A stretch of DNA of 64,000 nt from Chryseobacterium soldanellicola (GTDB lineage Bacteria; Bacteroidota; Bacteroidia; Flavobacteriales; Weeksellaceae): assembly GCF_900100115.1 (NCBI RefSeq), contig NZ_FNKL01000004.1, positions 248,001 through 312,000 of the forward strand, written 5' to 3'. Within the stretch, counting starts at the first letter, position 1, and each line of letters begins with the position of its first letter. Made by a program: the position numbers and the translations under genes. This document shows positions 26,201 through 33,977 of this stretch, in pieces. The notes under the pieces were generated by a model that ran no database searches, was not told the DNA's origin, and saw nothing but the letters and a program-made list of their open reading frames with translations.

Positions 26201-27480
26201 CACCAAAAGCAATTAATTCTACCATTATTGTTTGCGATGAAAATTTAGATGGAAGCCAGGAAGTTAATTTGTTGAATTATACCAATTTAATGGTTGATAT
26301 TCCGAATCCGGCGAATACTTTTAGCTTTTATTTAACACAACAGGATGCCCAAAACGGAGTAAATCCGATTCCGAACCCTCAAAATTACTCGGCACAGCCT
26401 TTCCCGACGCAGATTTGGGTGAAAGTTCAGAATATTCCGGGTTGCGATGATATTGCGACGATTAATTTTACGATTGGAAGTAAAGTTACGCTTCTCAATG
26501 CAGGTCCGTTTCAGCTTAATAATGTGTGTGACACAGGAAATGACGGTATTGAAAATGTTAATTTAGCACAGTTTGAACAGCAGATTTATGCAGGAACAGG
26601 CGCTGTTTTCACGTATTATCCTACATTAGCCGATCTGAATGCGGGAACAAATGTAATTTCCAATCCTGCAACGTATTCATACAACCAAAATACAGGTTCA
26701 AATATTATTTATGTAAAAGTAAGCGCACCCGGATTTTGCCCCGAAAAAGCTGAAATTCATTTAACATTAAAGCCAACGCCGGTTTTTGATATTCCGACGC
26801 AATATATTTGTCCGGACGGCTCGTTGGATTATACCCTTCATGTTGAAAATTATACAATCGTAAGCTATGTCTGGACAAATCCTTCCGGACAGGTTATTTC
26901 AACCACAGATACCATTACGGGAGTCAACCAGATCGGAACTTATAGCGTTACGGTAACGGCGGATAACGGATGTTCTTATACCGATACTTTTGAAATTAAA
27001 TATTATGACGTGCCTGTTATTCAGCAATTGGTGGCCGACGGAAATACATACACAGTTTATGCAACGGGTTCTCAGCCAATTGTTTATTCGATAGATGGTG
27101 TCAACTGGCAGGCAAGCAATGTTTTTTATAACCTTGCAACAGGAATCTATACTTTCTATGTAAAATATGTGGAAGGAAAATGTATTGTAAAGCAGGATGG
27201 AGTTATTTTAGATATTAAAAATGCCATCACACCAAACGGAGACGGTATGAATGATACATGGATTGTAAGAAATCTTCATGTTTTTGGAAACAGAATGACG
27301 AACGTAAAAGTCTTTGACCGCTATCAGTCATTGATTTTTGAGCAAAATACAAATACGGAAATCGTCTGGGACGGAACGATAAAAGGAAGAGCAATCCCAA
27401 CTTCTAGTTATTGGTACGTGATCACACTTCCGGACGGAAGATCATTTACCGGTTGGATTCTCGTTAAGAATAATAATTGA
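23275..27480 (+). CDS. Large T9SS type B (gliding motility-associated C-terminal) adhesin-like surface protein
   Basis: 1401 residues with a signal peptide (...GFFVFAQ). The C-terminal ~90 residues form the CHU_C / type B sorting domain: AITPNGDGMNDTWIV, VKVFDRYQSLIFEQ, and the closing WYVITLPDGRSFTGWILVK. That signal sends proteins through the type IX secretion system to the surface. The N-terminal region (~60-260) has a beta-rich LEPR-like fold with Cys-rich patches. The middle carries at least seven divergent repeats of ~110-125 residues, each beginning with a Cys-Asp-rich loop (CDTNNDGVEQNYDL, CDNNNDGVEIYNL, CDTGNDGIENVNL) that could bind calcium. Function as an adhesin is inference. No PorP/SprF partner gene follows. 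Confidence 0.88.
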   Translation: MMKFLQILFLITGFFVFAQAPVDIKVKDAFGNENYNVTCNNNLDANGCLALHVEYPVLKQTTSYEVVQSTYSPPIAMNQGTALNANYDDLFATKLDLPFKFCFFNQYFEALVVGSNGMVTFDQSQLGNINYPNVQWQNPNVSLPKNSIFGVYHDMVFSSGDQSEIYYSTIGTAPYRKFVINFFEGRIAGCTDRSSSQIVLHETTNVIEVFVEKKPTPCPTRKFENALIGVINNDGTAGISPPARNTGNWQALQEGWRFNPLGNVIQPQVTWTNASGQTLATGIQATLCPTQNEVYTANVKFNICGNSELILTDNFAVTFDPTYPVAKNYTQDFCGNSPVNLNLTTFQSNLTSQNPANFNFSFHSNLQDAQNGQNALPTSFTLTANTVLYVRIQNPGIPNCFRVAVLTLNFLTKNLLKNTVELCDTNNDGVEQNYDLSLLNAELFPAGTSGISYHSTQTDAQNNTNPITAANITTNTNIWVRLQDATCTYVLGPVHFQFKPGANVNSPITFPYTVCDINADNQEPFDFALNIGPLISTQPGATFTAYETYANAYSGTGPVVGTIKEGQYIIYIRVQIPNGCFAVVEVNMNVTFTKIEANEKNEYICFNGTDDISVNLTTLSAGMLISPTTVPVTEFYADSASATLGTNPISSNQTITTDGNFVTQTYFVRFEQTDECYTVRPINVHLVHPVAVQSNFTICDFNNDNTENVSLAQFSAAIIGNQNATVIFYLTQADAQNGTNPITSTTVTGTKQVFVKITSYNCQQIYTVNLTLTSTPAVNSPVTISLNNICDNNNDGVEIYNLTQAQPQIYSGSTSNVTFTYYSSYDPATHTFSGPIANPAQFSVTGNATVYVKVKFNNSECFSAAQVNIQMTFLPPVVLNNAVLETCDEDFNLSETFQLNDAIPQLFVASQNTQPLSDMTISYYNTSAEANAGVPATQIGTTATTNISSVQVWARFQSNTTGCYSVASIQLNTYFPPKAINSTIIVCDENLDGSQEVNLLNYTNLMVDIPNPANTFSFYLTQQDAQNGVNPIPNPQNYSAQPFPTQIWVKVQNIPGCDDIATINFTIGSKVTLLNAGPFQLNNVCDTGNDGIENVNLAQFEQQIYAGTGAVFTYYPTLADLNAGTNVISNPATYSYNQNTGSNIIYVKVSAPGFCPEKAEIHLTLKPTPVFDIPTQYICPDGSLDYTLHVENYTIVSYVWTNPSGQVISTTDTITGVNQIGTYSVTVTADNGCSYTDTFEIKYYDVPVIQQLVADGNTYTVYATGSQPIVYSIDGVNWQASNVFYNLATGIYTFYVKYVEGKCIVKQDGVILDIKNAITPNGDGMNDTWIVRNLHVFGNRMTNVKVFDRYQSLIFEQNTNTEIVWDGTIKGRAIPTSSYWYVITLPDGRSFTGWILVKNNN

Positions 27481-27605
27481 TGCTGAATTTTATACCTGAA
27501 CAATATTTATCAAAACAAAAACTCAATCCTGAACAAAACGGAATTTTTAATAGGATCTTTTAAAAGAAAATACTAAATATTCCGTTTAATTCTTAAATTT
27601 GACCA

Positions 27606-28076
27606 ATGCAAAAGAATCTTTATTTCATCATTATATTATTTTCTCTTACCAGCTGTTATACTTATCAGGTTAAAAAACAAGTGGATGCGGCGCCCGACAA
27701 TAAGCAGGAATCAAAAAAAAATCAACCTCTTGCCAATACTACTTCCATGCAAATGAAAAGTACAACAGCTGAATCCCAAAACCTGAACGCTCAGCAACCG
27801 CCTGTCCCGATCAATATTCAGGAGAAGCTTACCCCTAACAAAAATGTTAAAATTGATGTTGAAGGCAAGACCTATAAAATAATAGTTGACAAATGGGAAA
27901 GCGACAGTCTGGTTGCACATCCGGTTCATAATCCTAAAAAAATTCTAAAATTCCATAAAAACCAGATCAATAGTGAAAGAATTGCTGAAAAACGCTTCTC
28001 ACAACCGATAGCTGATATTATCACTGTTGTTGCTTATGCCGGAATTGGTGTTTTAATCTATTCTCTTATTCGTTAA
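27606..28076 (+). CDS. Small lipoprotein with a C-terminal membrane segment
   Basis: The N-terminus MQKNLYFIIILFSLTSC has a lipobox (SLTSC). A Gln/Asn/Pro-rich linker (~25-80) follows, then a compact region around NVKIDVEGKTYKIIVDKWESDSLVAHP (~85-120) and a hydrophobic C-terminus (~137-155). I do not recognise a family. A perfect -7 box (TAAATTTG, 27594-27601) lies only 4 bases before the ATG, so if used the mRNA would be leaderless or the box is chance. Confidence 0.55.
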   Translation: MQKNLYFIIILFSLTSCYTYQVKKQVDAAPDNKQESKKNQPLANTTSMQMKSTTAESQNLNAQQPPVPINIQEKLTPNKNVKIDVEGKTYKIIVDKWESDSLVAHPVHNPKKILKFHKNQINSERIAEKRFSQPIADIITVVAYAGIGVLIYSLIR

Positions 28077-28174
28077 CAGCTTTAAACTGAAGTTTTTAAT
28101 CCAATTAATAAAGCTTATCTTTTTTATAAATTATATAGAATCTTCCATTTTTGATTTTGAAAACCTAATATCAG

Positions 28175-28204
28175 AGGAGGGAATTTGTGTAATTTTCCTC
28201 CTTT
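28175..28204 (+). terminator. Hairpin, probable terminator of the lipoprotein gene
   Basis: AGGAGGGAA / TTTTCCTCCT forms a nine-pair stem with one wobble, 98 bases after the stop. The T-run after it is weak (CTTTAG), so efficiency is uncertain. Confidence 0.5.
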
Positions 28205-28273
28205 AGTTGCATTGTATTTTTTAATTTGAATATCTTTAGAACTTATAATTTAAACTCAGAATCTGAATAGAAT

Positions 28274-30259
28274 ATGACTTTCCAAGAACAAATACAACAA
28301 GGCATCCCAAGCCAGCTACCTCAGCCAAAACCATACGAAACAAATATCAACCACGCTCCGAAACGCAAGGAAATATTAACGGAAGAAGAGAAAAAATTAG
28401 CCTTAAAGAATGCTTTACGGTATTTTGAACCTCAGTTTCATGCAGAATTATTGCCTGAATTTAAGGAAGAATTAGAAAAATACGGAAGAATTTATATGTA
28501 CCGTTTTCGTCCGGATTATGAGATGAAAGCAAGACCAATTTCTGATTATCCCGGAAAATCTGAGCAGGCAAAAGCCATTATGCTGATGATTCAGAATAAC
28601 CTGGATTATGCGGTGGCGCAGCATCCTCATGAATTGATTACTTATGGTGGAAATGGTGCGGTCTTTTCAAACTGGGCTCAATATCTGTTGACCATGAAAT
28701 ATTTGTCGGAAATGACAGACGAACAAACGCTCACCATGTATTCCGGGCATCCGATGGGATTATTTCCTTCCCATAAAGACGCACCAAGAGTTGTGGTGAC
28801 AAACGGGATGGTGATTCCAAATTATTCTAAGCCGGATGATTGGGAGAAATTCAATGCATTAGGGGTTTCTCAGTACGGACAAATGACGGCGGGAAGCTAT
28901 ATGTACATTGGTCCGCAGGGAATCGTTCACGGAACAACGATTACGGTTTTAAATGCTTTCAGAAAAATCAATAAAGAACCAAAAGGCGGTCTTTTTGTGA
29001 CCTCAGGTTTGGGAGGAATGAGCGGCGCTCAGCCAAAAGCAGGAAATATTGCAGGTTGTGTCACCGTTTGTGCAGAAGTAAATCCAAAGATCACAAAAAT
29101 CCGTCACGAACAGAAATGGGTGAATGAAATTCATGAAAACCTTGATGAATTAGTAGAAAGAGTTAAAAAAGCTCAGGAAAACAAGGAAACTGTTTCGTTG
29201 GCTTATTTGGGAAATATTGTTGAGGTTTGGGAAAAATTTGATCAGGAAAATTTAAGAATTGATATTGGTTCAGACCAGACTTCACTTCACAACCCTTGGG
29301 CCGGCGGATATTATCCTATCGGACAAAGTTTTGAAGAATCAAATAAAATGATGGCAGAAAACCCTGAATTATTCAAAGAAAAAGTTCAGGAAACATTAAA
29401 AAGACACGCTGCAGCCATCAATAAGCATACACAAAAAGGAACGTATTTCTTTGATTACGGAAATGCGTTTTTATTGGAAGCATCAAGAGCCGGAGCCGAT
29501 GTAATGGCAGAAAATCCGACCTTGGGAAGAGAATTTAAATTCTCGAGCTATGTTCAGGATATTATGGGACCGATGTGTTTTGATTATGGCTTTGGACCGT
29601 TCCGTTGGGTGTGTACAAGCGGAAAACCGGAAGATTTGCAGAAAACAGATGAAATTGCCTGTCAGATTTTAGAAGAAATTCAGAAAAACTCTCCTGAAGA
29701 AATCCAACAGCAGATGAAGGATAATATTCAGTGGATTAAAGGCGCACAGGAAAATAAATTAGTTGTAGGTTCACAAGCCAGAATTTTATACGCCGATGCA
29801 GAAGGAAGAATGAAAATTGCAGAAGCTTTCAACAAAGCCATTAAAAACGGTGAAATCGGGCCTGTAGTATTGGGTAGAGATCATCACGATGTTTCGGGAA
29901 CAGATTCGCCTTACAGAGAGACTTCCAATATTTATGACGGTTCGAGGTTTACGGCAGATATGGCCATTCAAAATGTGATTGGCGATAGTTTCCGTGGGGC
30001 AACCTGGGTTTCCATTCACAATGGAGGCGGTGTTGGCTGGGGAGAAGTAATCAACGGCGGTTTTGGAATGTTGCTCGATGGAAGCGATGATGCCGACAGA
30101 AGATTAAAGTCGATGCTTTTCTGGGACGTCAACAACGGAATTTCAAGACGAAGCTGGGCAAGAAATGAAGGCGCCGTTTTTGCTATTAAAAGAGCCATGG
30201 AAATGGAACCAAATTTAAAAGTGACGTTGCCGAATTTTGTGGATGAGAGTTTGTTTTAA
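28274..30259 (+). CDS. hutU: Urocanate hydratase
   Basis: 661 residues. The protein has the family signature blocks TYGGNGAVFSNWAQY, SGHPMGLFPS, NGMVIPNY, the NAD-binding GGLFVTSGLGGMSGAQPKAG (~246) and the active-site QDIMGPMCFDYGFGPFRWVCTSG, with a Cys that lies near the bound NAD. It hydrates urocanate to imidazolone propionate in histidine breakdown. It is longer than the E. coli-type enzyme (~556), as usual for Bacteroidetes forms. hutH, hutI and hutG are not in this window, so the pathway is split. It is followed by two tandem terminators. Confidence 0.96.
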   Translation: MTFQEQIQQGIPSQLPQPKPYETNINHAPKRKEILTEEEKKLALKNALRYFEPQFHAELLPEFKEELEKYGRIYMYRFRPDYEMKARPISDYPGKSEQAKAIMLMIQNNLDYAVAQHPHELITYGGNGAVFSNWAQYLLTMKYLSEMTDEQTLTMYSGHPMGLFPSHKDAPRVVVTNGMVIPNYSKPDDWEKFNALGVSQYGQMTAGSYMYIGPQGIVHGTTITVLNAFRKINKEPKGGLFVTSGLGGMSGAQPKAGNIAGCVTVCAEVNPKITKIRHEQKWVNEIHENLDELVERVKKAQENKETVSLAYLGNIVEVWEKFDQENLRIDIGSDQTSLHNPWAGGYYPIGQSFEESNKMMAENPELFKEKVQETLKRHAAAINKHTQKGTYFFDYGNAFLLEASRAGADVMAENPTLGREFKFSSYVQDIMGPMCFDYGFGPFRWVCTSGKPEDLQKTDEIACQILEEIQKNSPEEIQQQMKDNIQWIKGAQENKLVVGSQARILYADAEGRMKIAEAFNKAIKNGEIGPVVLGRDHHDVSGTDSPYRETSNIYDGSRFTADMAIQNVIGDSFRGATWVSIHNGGGVGWGEVINGGFGMLLDGSDDADRRLKSMLFWDVNNGISRRSWARNEGAVFAIKRAMEMEPNLKVTLPNFVDESLF

Positions 30260-30262
30260 ACC

Positions 30263-30297
30263 ACTTTGTCAAAGTTTAAAATCTTTGACAAAGTTTT
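30263..30297 (+). terminator. First terminator after hutU
   Basis: ACTTTGTCAAAG / CTTTGACAAAGT gives a perfect 12-bp stem with an 8-base loop, directly after the hutU stop, followed by three T's. Confidence 0.8.
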
Positions 30298-30305
30298 GAT
30301 ATAGG

Positions 30306-30333
30306 AAAACCTGCCGTGAGGCAGGTTTTTTTA
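30306..30333 (+). terminator. Second terminator after hutU
   Basis: AAAACCTGCC / GGCAGGTTTT around loop GTGA, followed by further T's. A nearly identical hairpin follows the next gene at 31266-31291. Confidence 0.88.
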
Positions 30334-30390
30334 TTATATGAAGATATTTGTTTTATTCCGAGGTGAACGTGGCCTTGTCTAACTATGCTT

Positions 30391-30413
30391 AGATCCTTAC
30401 AGGATGACAAACT
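30391..30413 (+). repeat. Half copy of the GTCATTCTG inverted-repeat family
   Basis: AGATCCTTACAGGATGACAA plus ACT resembles the right arm at 13961-13981 (GATTTCTACGGAATGACAAA). It lies between the hutU terminators and the epimerase-like gene. Confidence 0.4.
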
Positions 30414-30502
30414 TTATGAAAATAATTTCATGTTGATAATGGTGATGAATGATGATGAATATTACCATTAAAAGCAATATTTTTGAAGTGTAAATAATAA
30501 CA

Positions 30503-31261
30503 ATGAAAAAACTAGGAATCATCGGCTGCGGCTGGTTGGGCTCACATATTGCAGAAAGATTATCCGATCGGTATGAAATTTTCGTCACCACAACCTCTGC
30601 ATCTAAAGTAAAAGATTTTACTTCAAAAGGCTATCACACGACGTTGGTAAGCTTTCCAGATGATAAGTCCGGAACAATGACAGAATGGGAAGATGCGTCT
30701 CAATTAGATTCCATTATTATTACCGTTCCGTTTTCGGGGGTGAGGGGAGCAAAGGTTTCAATGAAAAACCGACAGGAAAATATGTTGAAATTCCTTGGAA
30801 ATTACAAAGGCCAGTTATTTTTAATGAGCTCTACCGGAGTTTATCCCGACCTCGAAAAAGATTTTACAGAAGACGATCAGCCTGCAGACGATGTGGAAAG
30901 TGAAAGCTTTATCAGGAATAAATTTCCGCAGTCCAATATTTTGAGACTGGCCGGATTAATGGGCGGTCAGCGGCTTTTGAAGAATTATAATATTTCCAAT
31001 TTGGATCTGTTGGTCAACCATATTCATTATGCTGATATTTGTTCGGTCGTTGAAAAAATGCTGAACAACCAATCTCAATCCAAAGTATATAACGTGGTGG
31101 CGCCCGTTCATCCTAATAAACAAGAGGTGATCAACGCCCAGAAAGATCTGCCGTATTCGGGAGAACGCACCACCAAAGGCAGAACAATATCACCCTCAAA
31201 ATTAATTTCAGATTTGAATTTTGAATTTGAATATCCGGATCCGAGGTATTTTCATTTGTAA
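30503..31261 (+). CDS. NAD(P)-binding epimerase/dehydratase-like protein
   Basis: 252 residues starting with a Rossmann motif, LGIIGCGWLGSHIAERL (~4-20). The middle has SSTGVYPD (~111-118), the extended-SDR position of the catalytic Ser/Thr, but the usual YxxxK is not clear. It resembles the YeeZ-like or atypical extended SDR group, whose substrates are largely unknown. It ends with a hairpin terminator shared with the convergent HNH gene. It is a single plus-strand gene. Confidence 0.7.
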   Translation: MKKLGIIGCGWLGSHIAERLSDRYEIFVTTTSASKVKDFTSKGYHTTLVSFPDDKSGTMTEWEDASQLDSIIITVPFSGVRGAKVSMKNRQENMLKFLGNYKGQLFLMSSTGVYPDLEKDFTEDDQPADDVESESFIRNKFPQSNILRLAGLMGGQRLLKNYNISNLDLLVNHIHYADICSVVEKMLNNQSQSKVYNVVAPVHPNKQEVINAQKDLPYSGERTTKGRTISPSKLISDLNFEFEYPDPRYFHL

Positions 31262-31265
31262 TGAT

Positions 31266-31291
31266 AAAACCTGCTGTGAAGCAGGTTTTTT
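31266..31291. terminator. Bidirectional terminator between the epimerase-like gene and the HNH gene
   Basis: AAAACCTGCT / AGCAGGTTTT around loop GTGA, near-identical to the second hutU terminator. T-rich flanks occur on both strands, so it can stop both convergent transcripts. Confidence 0.88.
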
Positions 31292-31308
31292 CTAAATTTC
31301 TTTTAGAA

Positions 31309-31923
31309 TTATATTTTATCTATTAATTCTTCAAATCTTGACTTTGTTTCTTCAGGTAAAGTTGGGTTTAATTCAGTATCTAAAGTTTTAACACCTTGTG
31401 CTTCACTAAATGTATCAATTTCTATTCTTTCTAAATGAAAATAAGTATAACTATATCTTCCTTTATCGGACTTTGTTATATATTTAATTAATTTTTTATT
31501 ATTTCTAATAGATACTTCATAGTCTATATGCTCAAAATAATTGTCAAAATTGGGATGTATAAAATAATATTTATTGGATATTTTATAATCAGGTTTAATC
31601 TTACTTATATCTACAATAAAATCTATTCTATCATTTTTAATATTCATATTGCATCTTTTACATGATATGTTTAAATTGTCAATTTCAAACATATACTCAG
31701 TAAATAATATATTTCCTTTTGGTAAAATATGTTCTATGTCAATTACATAGTTAAATTCATCTTGAAAATCTCTCCTACAATAACAACATTGTTCTGAATT
31801 ATTTGTTCTATAATAAAGTTTTATTTTTCTTTTGATAGGTTCTAATAATTTATTTTTCCAAATATCATCGCCTTCAGATTTTACTTTTTCAATAATCTGT
31901 AGTTCTTCAATTGTATAATTCAT
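31309..31923 (-). CDS. HNH endonuclease, Septu PtuB-like
   Basis: 204 residues. The HNH core has a C46-C-Y-C49 zinc pair, the catalytic DIEH (62-65) in VIDIEHILPKG, and the second pair C88-KR-C91 in ISCKRCNMNIKND. This arrangement (CxxC, xxEHxxPK, CxxCN) is that of PtuB-type and TIGR02646-type HNH nucleases found in Septu and some retron systems. It starts one base after the stop of the AAA ATPase gene, so it is the second gene of a two-gene operon, and nuclease action is probably licensed by that ATPase upon phage infection. Base use is visibly more AT-rich than neighbours, a sign of acquisition. Confidence 0.75.
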   Translation of the reverse strand: MNYTIEELQIIEKVKSEGDDIWKNKLLEPIKRKIKLYYRTNNSEQCCYCRRDFQDEFNYVIDIEHILPKGNILFTEYMFEIDNLNISCKRCNMNIKNDRIDFIVDISKIKPDYKISNKYYFIHPNFDNYFEHIDYEVSIRNNKKLIKYITKSDKGRYSYTYFHLERIEIDTFSEAQGVKTLDTELNPTLPEETKSRFEELIDKI

Positions 31924-31924
31924 T

Positions 31925-33079
31925 TTAAGAGTAGTTGTTTGCTAATTCTAAAATTCCAGATAAAGCATTTTTTTGCTGATCATCATACGAATTATTTATT
32001 AGTTCAATAATAATGTTTTGGAAATCAGGATAAGATATTTTCTGTTCGGACAATAAATTAAATTTATTAATTACAAATTGTGAAATAAATCTATTTTCAG
32101 GCGTTGTTACATCAAAATAATAGTCATATATTTCTTCAACATTTTTTAAGTCCTTTGGTTGTTTTATAAATTGTCCATATGAAATGCCTTTAAAAATATT
32201 AACATTTTTTATATTTAATTCTGCACCATTAATAATTAATGGAGAATGTGTCGCAATTACTATTTTAGGTTGGTAAAAATAAAAAAGTTCAGTTAGCTTT
32301 TTAACATATTCTATTTGCCATTTTGGATGAAGACTATTTTCAGGTTCATCAATTATTATAACTGATTCTTCATTTATATTGACACTAATGTAAATTAAAG
32401 AAGCAATTAATGTTAGTTCCCCTGAACTTGCTTGATTTAGCAGAAAAGAATTATTATCCTTAAATAAGGTTATATCGATTTCACTAATGATATTTAATCT
32501 TTTAAGTTTGCTTTCATATTTTAAAATTTTTAAAAAGAAGAGATATTTGTATTTATTATAATCATCATTTTGATTAAAATCCAAAATAAACTTATTTTCA
32601 CCTCCTATAAATAAATTGTCAGACGATCTATTTATAGAATTTAATAATTCTTCTTTTTGATTATCGTTAAAAAGATTTGATAAAAAAATTAAATCTCTAA
32701 AATCTGAATTTAAATTGTGGACTCTAAATTCTATAAGTGGTTGAAATTTTATGTAGTTAAAAACGTTTGAAAGATTAAAAAAAGCCTTTGAATCATATTT
32801 TTCTAAAACCTTTATGATTTCTCTTATTGAAGATTTTGTTATGTTTTTTCCTCTTGAACTTTTAAGTAATTTAACTTTATTTGATTTTAATGTGAATTTA
32901 TCATATATGGTATTTGCAATACAGATAACTGTTTTTCTTTTATTTAAATGGTATTTTGCAATATCATTTAAATATGTACTTTTTCCGCTTCCATTTATTC
33001 CAACTATAATATTTACATCTTCATCTGATTTTGAGTTTTCAAATAACTCAGTGTTTTCATTATTGTTAAAAAAAAACAT
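31925..33079 (-). CDS. AAA/ABC-type ATPase, Septu PtuA-like
   Basis: 384 residues of an ABC/SMC-like ATPase without membrane parts. Walker A is GINGSGKST (27-35), the signature is SSGE (218-221) in NQASSGELTL, Walker B is IIIDEPENSLHP (241-252) and the H-loop ATHSP (286-290) follows. Between Walker A and signature lies a ~180-residue helical insert. The C-terminal part (~300-384) is short, without a TOPRIM domain, so it is not an OLD nuclease or GajA. With the HNH gene one base downstream it forms a Septu-like pair; PtuA forms a complex with PtuB and ATP controls DNA cutting. Strong AT bias sets the pair apart from flanking genes. Confidence 0.75.
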   Translation of the reverse strand: MFFFNNNENTELFENSKSDEDVNIIVGINGSGKSTYLNDIAKYHLNKRKTVICIANTIYDKFTLKSNKVKLLKSSRGKNITKSSIREIIKVLEKYDSKAFFNLSNVFNYIKFQPLIEFRVHNLNSDFRDLIFLSNLFNDNQKEELLNSINRSSDNLFIGGENKFILDFNQNDDYNKYKYLFFLKILKYESKLKRLNIISEIDITLFKDNNSFLLNQASSGELTLIASLIYISVNINEESVIIIDEPENSLHPKWQIEYVKKLTELFYFYQPKIVIATHSPLIINGAELNIKNVNIFKGISYGQFIKQPKDLKNVEEIYDYYFDVTTPENRFISQFVINKFNLLSEQKISYPDFQNIIIELINNSYDDQQKNALSGILELANNYS

Positions 33080-33106
33080 TTTATTATTGGTTAAAGTTTA
33101 TAGTCT

Positions 33107-33114
33107 CAAATATA
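33107..33114 (-). promoter_or_regulatory. -7 promoter element of the Septu-like operon
   Basis: On the minus strand TATATTTG is an exact TAnnTTTG match, 27 bases upstream of the ATPase ATG at 33079. The rest of the 238-base gap to the next gene is AT-rich with a C-rich stretch before 33300; nothing else is recognised. Confidence 0.55.
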
Positions 33115-33317
33115 TGAATATCTAGTAATTATAAGAATAAATATATAAATATTTGCTTTTTTTTACGGTTTAGTTTCTGTAATCCAAAACTCATAACCTA
33201 CCTCCACAAATTATACCATCATAAAAACATAAATAAATTATTTCTAACCAAACATTTTTAATACCCCCATTCCAACCTTTTCCCCAAATCCTGCATCTAT
33301 AATATAAAAGACATTAC

Positions 33318-33887
33318 ATGAAACTTACAATACCAAAACCATGTCATGAAAACTGGCAAAATATGACGCTTGATGAAAAAGGAAGATTCTGTTCCGTTTG
33401 TTCTAAAACCGTTCAGGATTTTACAGATTTTTCTGATGACGAACTTTTAAATAGTTTTAATTCTGATGAAAAAGTATGCGGAAGATTTAGAGAAGATCAA
33501 TTAGGACGAAATATAAGCTTTTCGGTAACGAGTAAAATAGCATTGGGATTATTGGCAGCAACGGGAGCTGTAACCACTGCAAATGCCCAGGAATTAAAAA
33601 ATGAAGAAGTAAAGAAAGTTGACTTTAAAAAAGGATTTGAAGGAGTAGAAGTTATCAACAAAACGATCAATAAAACCATGTGGCTGGGAATGCCAAGCCA
33701 GGAAGATATTGAATCTACACAGCCATTGATCATGCTCGACAATAAAAAGATTTCCGAAGCTAAGATGAAAAGAATAAAACCTGAAAACGTAAAAAGCATA
33801 AAAGTTTTTTCCGGTGAAGGGGCTAAAAAACTTTACGGAAAAGCCGGAGAATATGGCGTTATTGTTATTGAAAGTAAAAAAGATTAG
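33318..33887 (+). CDS. Protein with Cys-rich N-terminus, membrane segment and TonB-plug-like C-terminus
   Basis: 189 residues. The N-terminus (MKLTIPKPCHENWQNMTLDEKG) carries C9, C25-xx-C28 and C54 (CGRF), a zinc-ribbon-like pattern I recall at the start of several Bacteroidetes envelope proteins. A hydrophobic segment (~72-90) ends ANAQE. The C-terminal ~55 residues (MLDNKKISEAKMKRIKPENVKSIKVFSGEGAKKLYG...GVIVIES) match the plug domain motif of TonB-dependent receptors but without a barrel. It may be an anchored signalling or adaptor protein that mimics the plug; function is unknown. It is isolated, with a strong terminator after it. Confidence 0.65.
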   Translation: MKLTIPKPCHENWQNMTLDEKGRFCSVCSKTVQDFTDFSDDELLNSFNSDEKVCGRFREDQLGRNISFSVTSKIALGLLAATGAVTTANAQELKNEEVKKVDFKKGFEGVEVINKTINKTMWLGMPSQEDIESTQPLIMLDNKKISEAKMKRIKPENVKSIKVFSGEGAKKLYGKAGEYGVIVIESKKD

Positions 33888-33913
33888 AAATAAATTTATT
33901 TACATTGGTTTAA

Positions 33914-33950
33914 AAAATAATCCGGCGATCGAAGATCGCCGGATTATTTT
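33914..33950. terminator. Very strong bidirectional terminator
   Basis: A perfect 17-bp inverted repeat (AAAATAATCCGGCGATC / GATCGCCGGATTATTTT) with a three-base GAA loop lies between the convergent genes at 33887 and 33978. Confidence 0.93.
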
Positions 33951-33977
33951 AATTATTAGTAATATATAAGCAAAAGA

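Noticed and set aside
31925..33079. OLD-family or Gabija GajA nuclease
   Set aside because: These carry a C-terminal TOPRIM domain; here the sequence after the H-loop is only ~95 residues without TOPRIM acid motifs, and the partner is an HNH protein rather than a UvrD-like helicase.
31300..33320. Retron or CRISPR elements at the AT-rich locus
   Set aside because: No reverse-transcriptase gene, no direct repeats of regular spacing and no structured ncRNA candidate are visible there.
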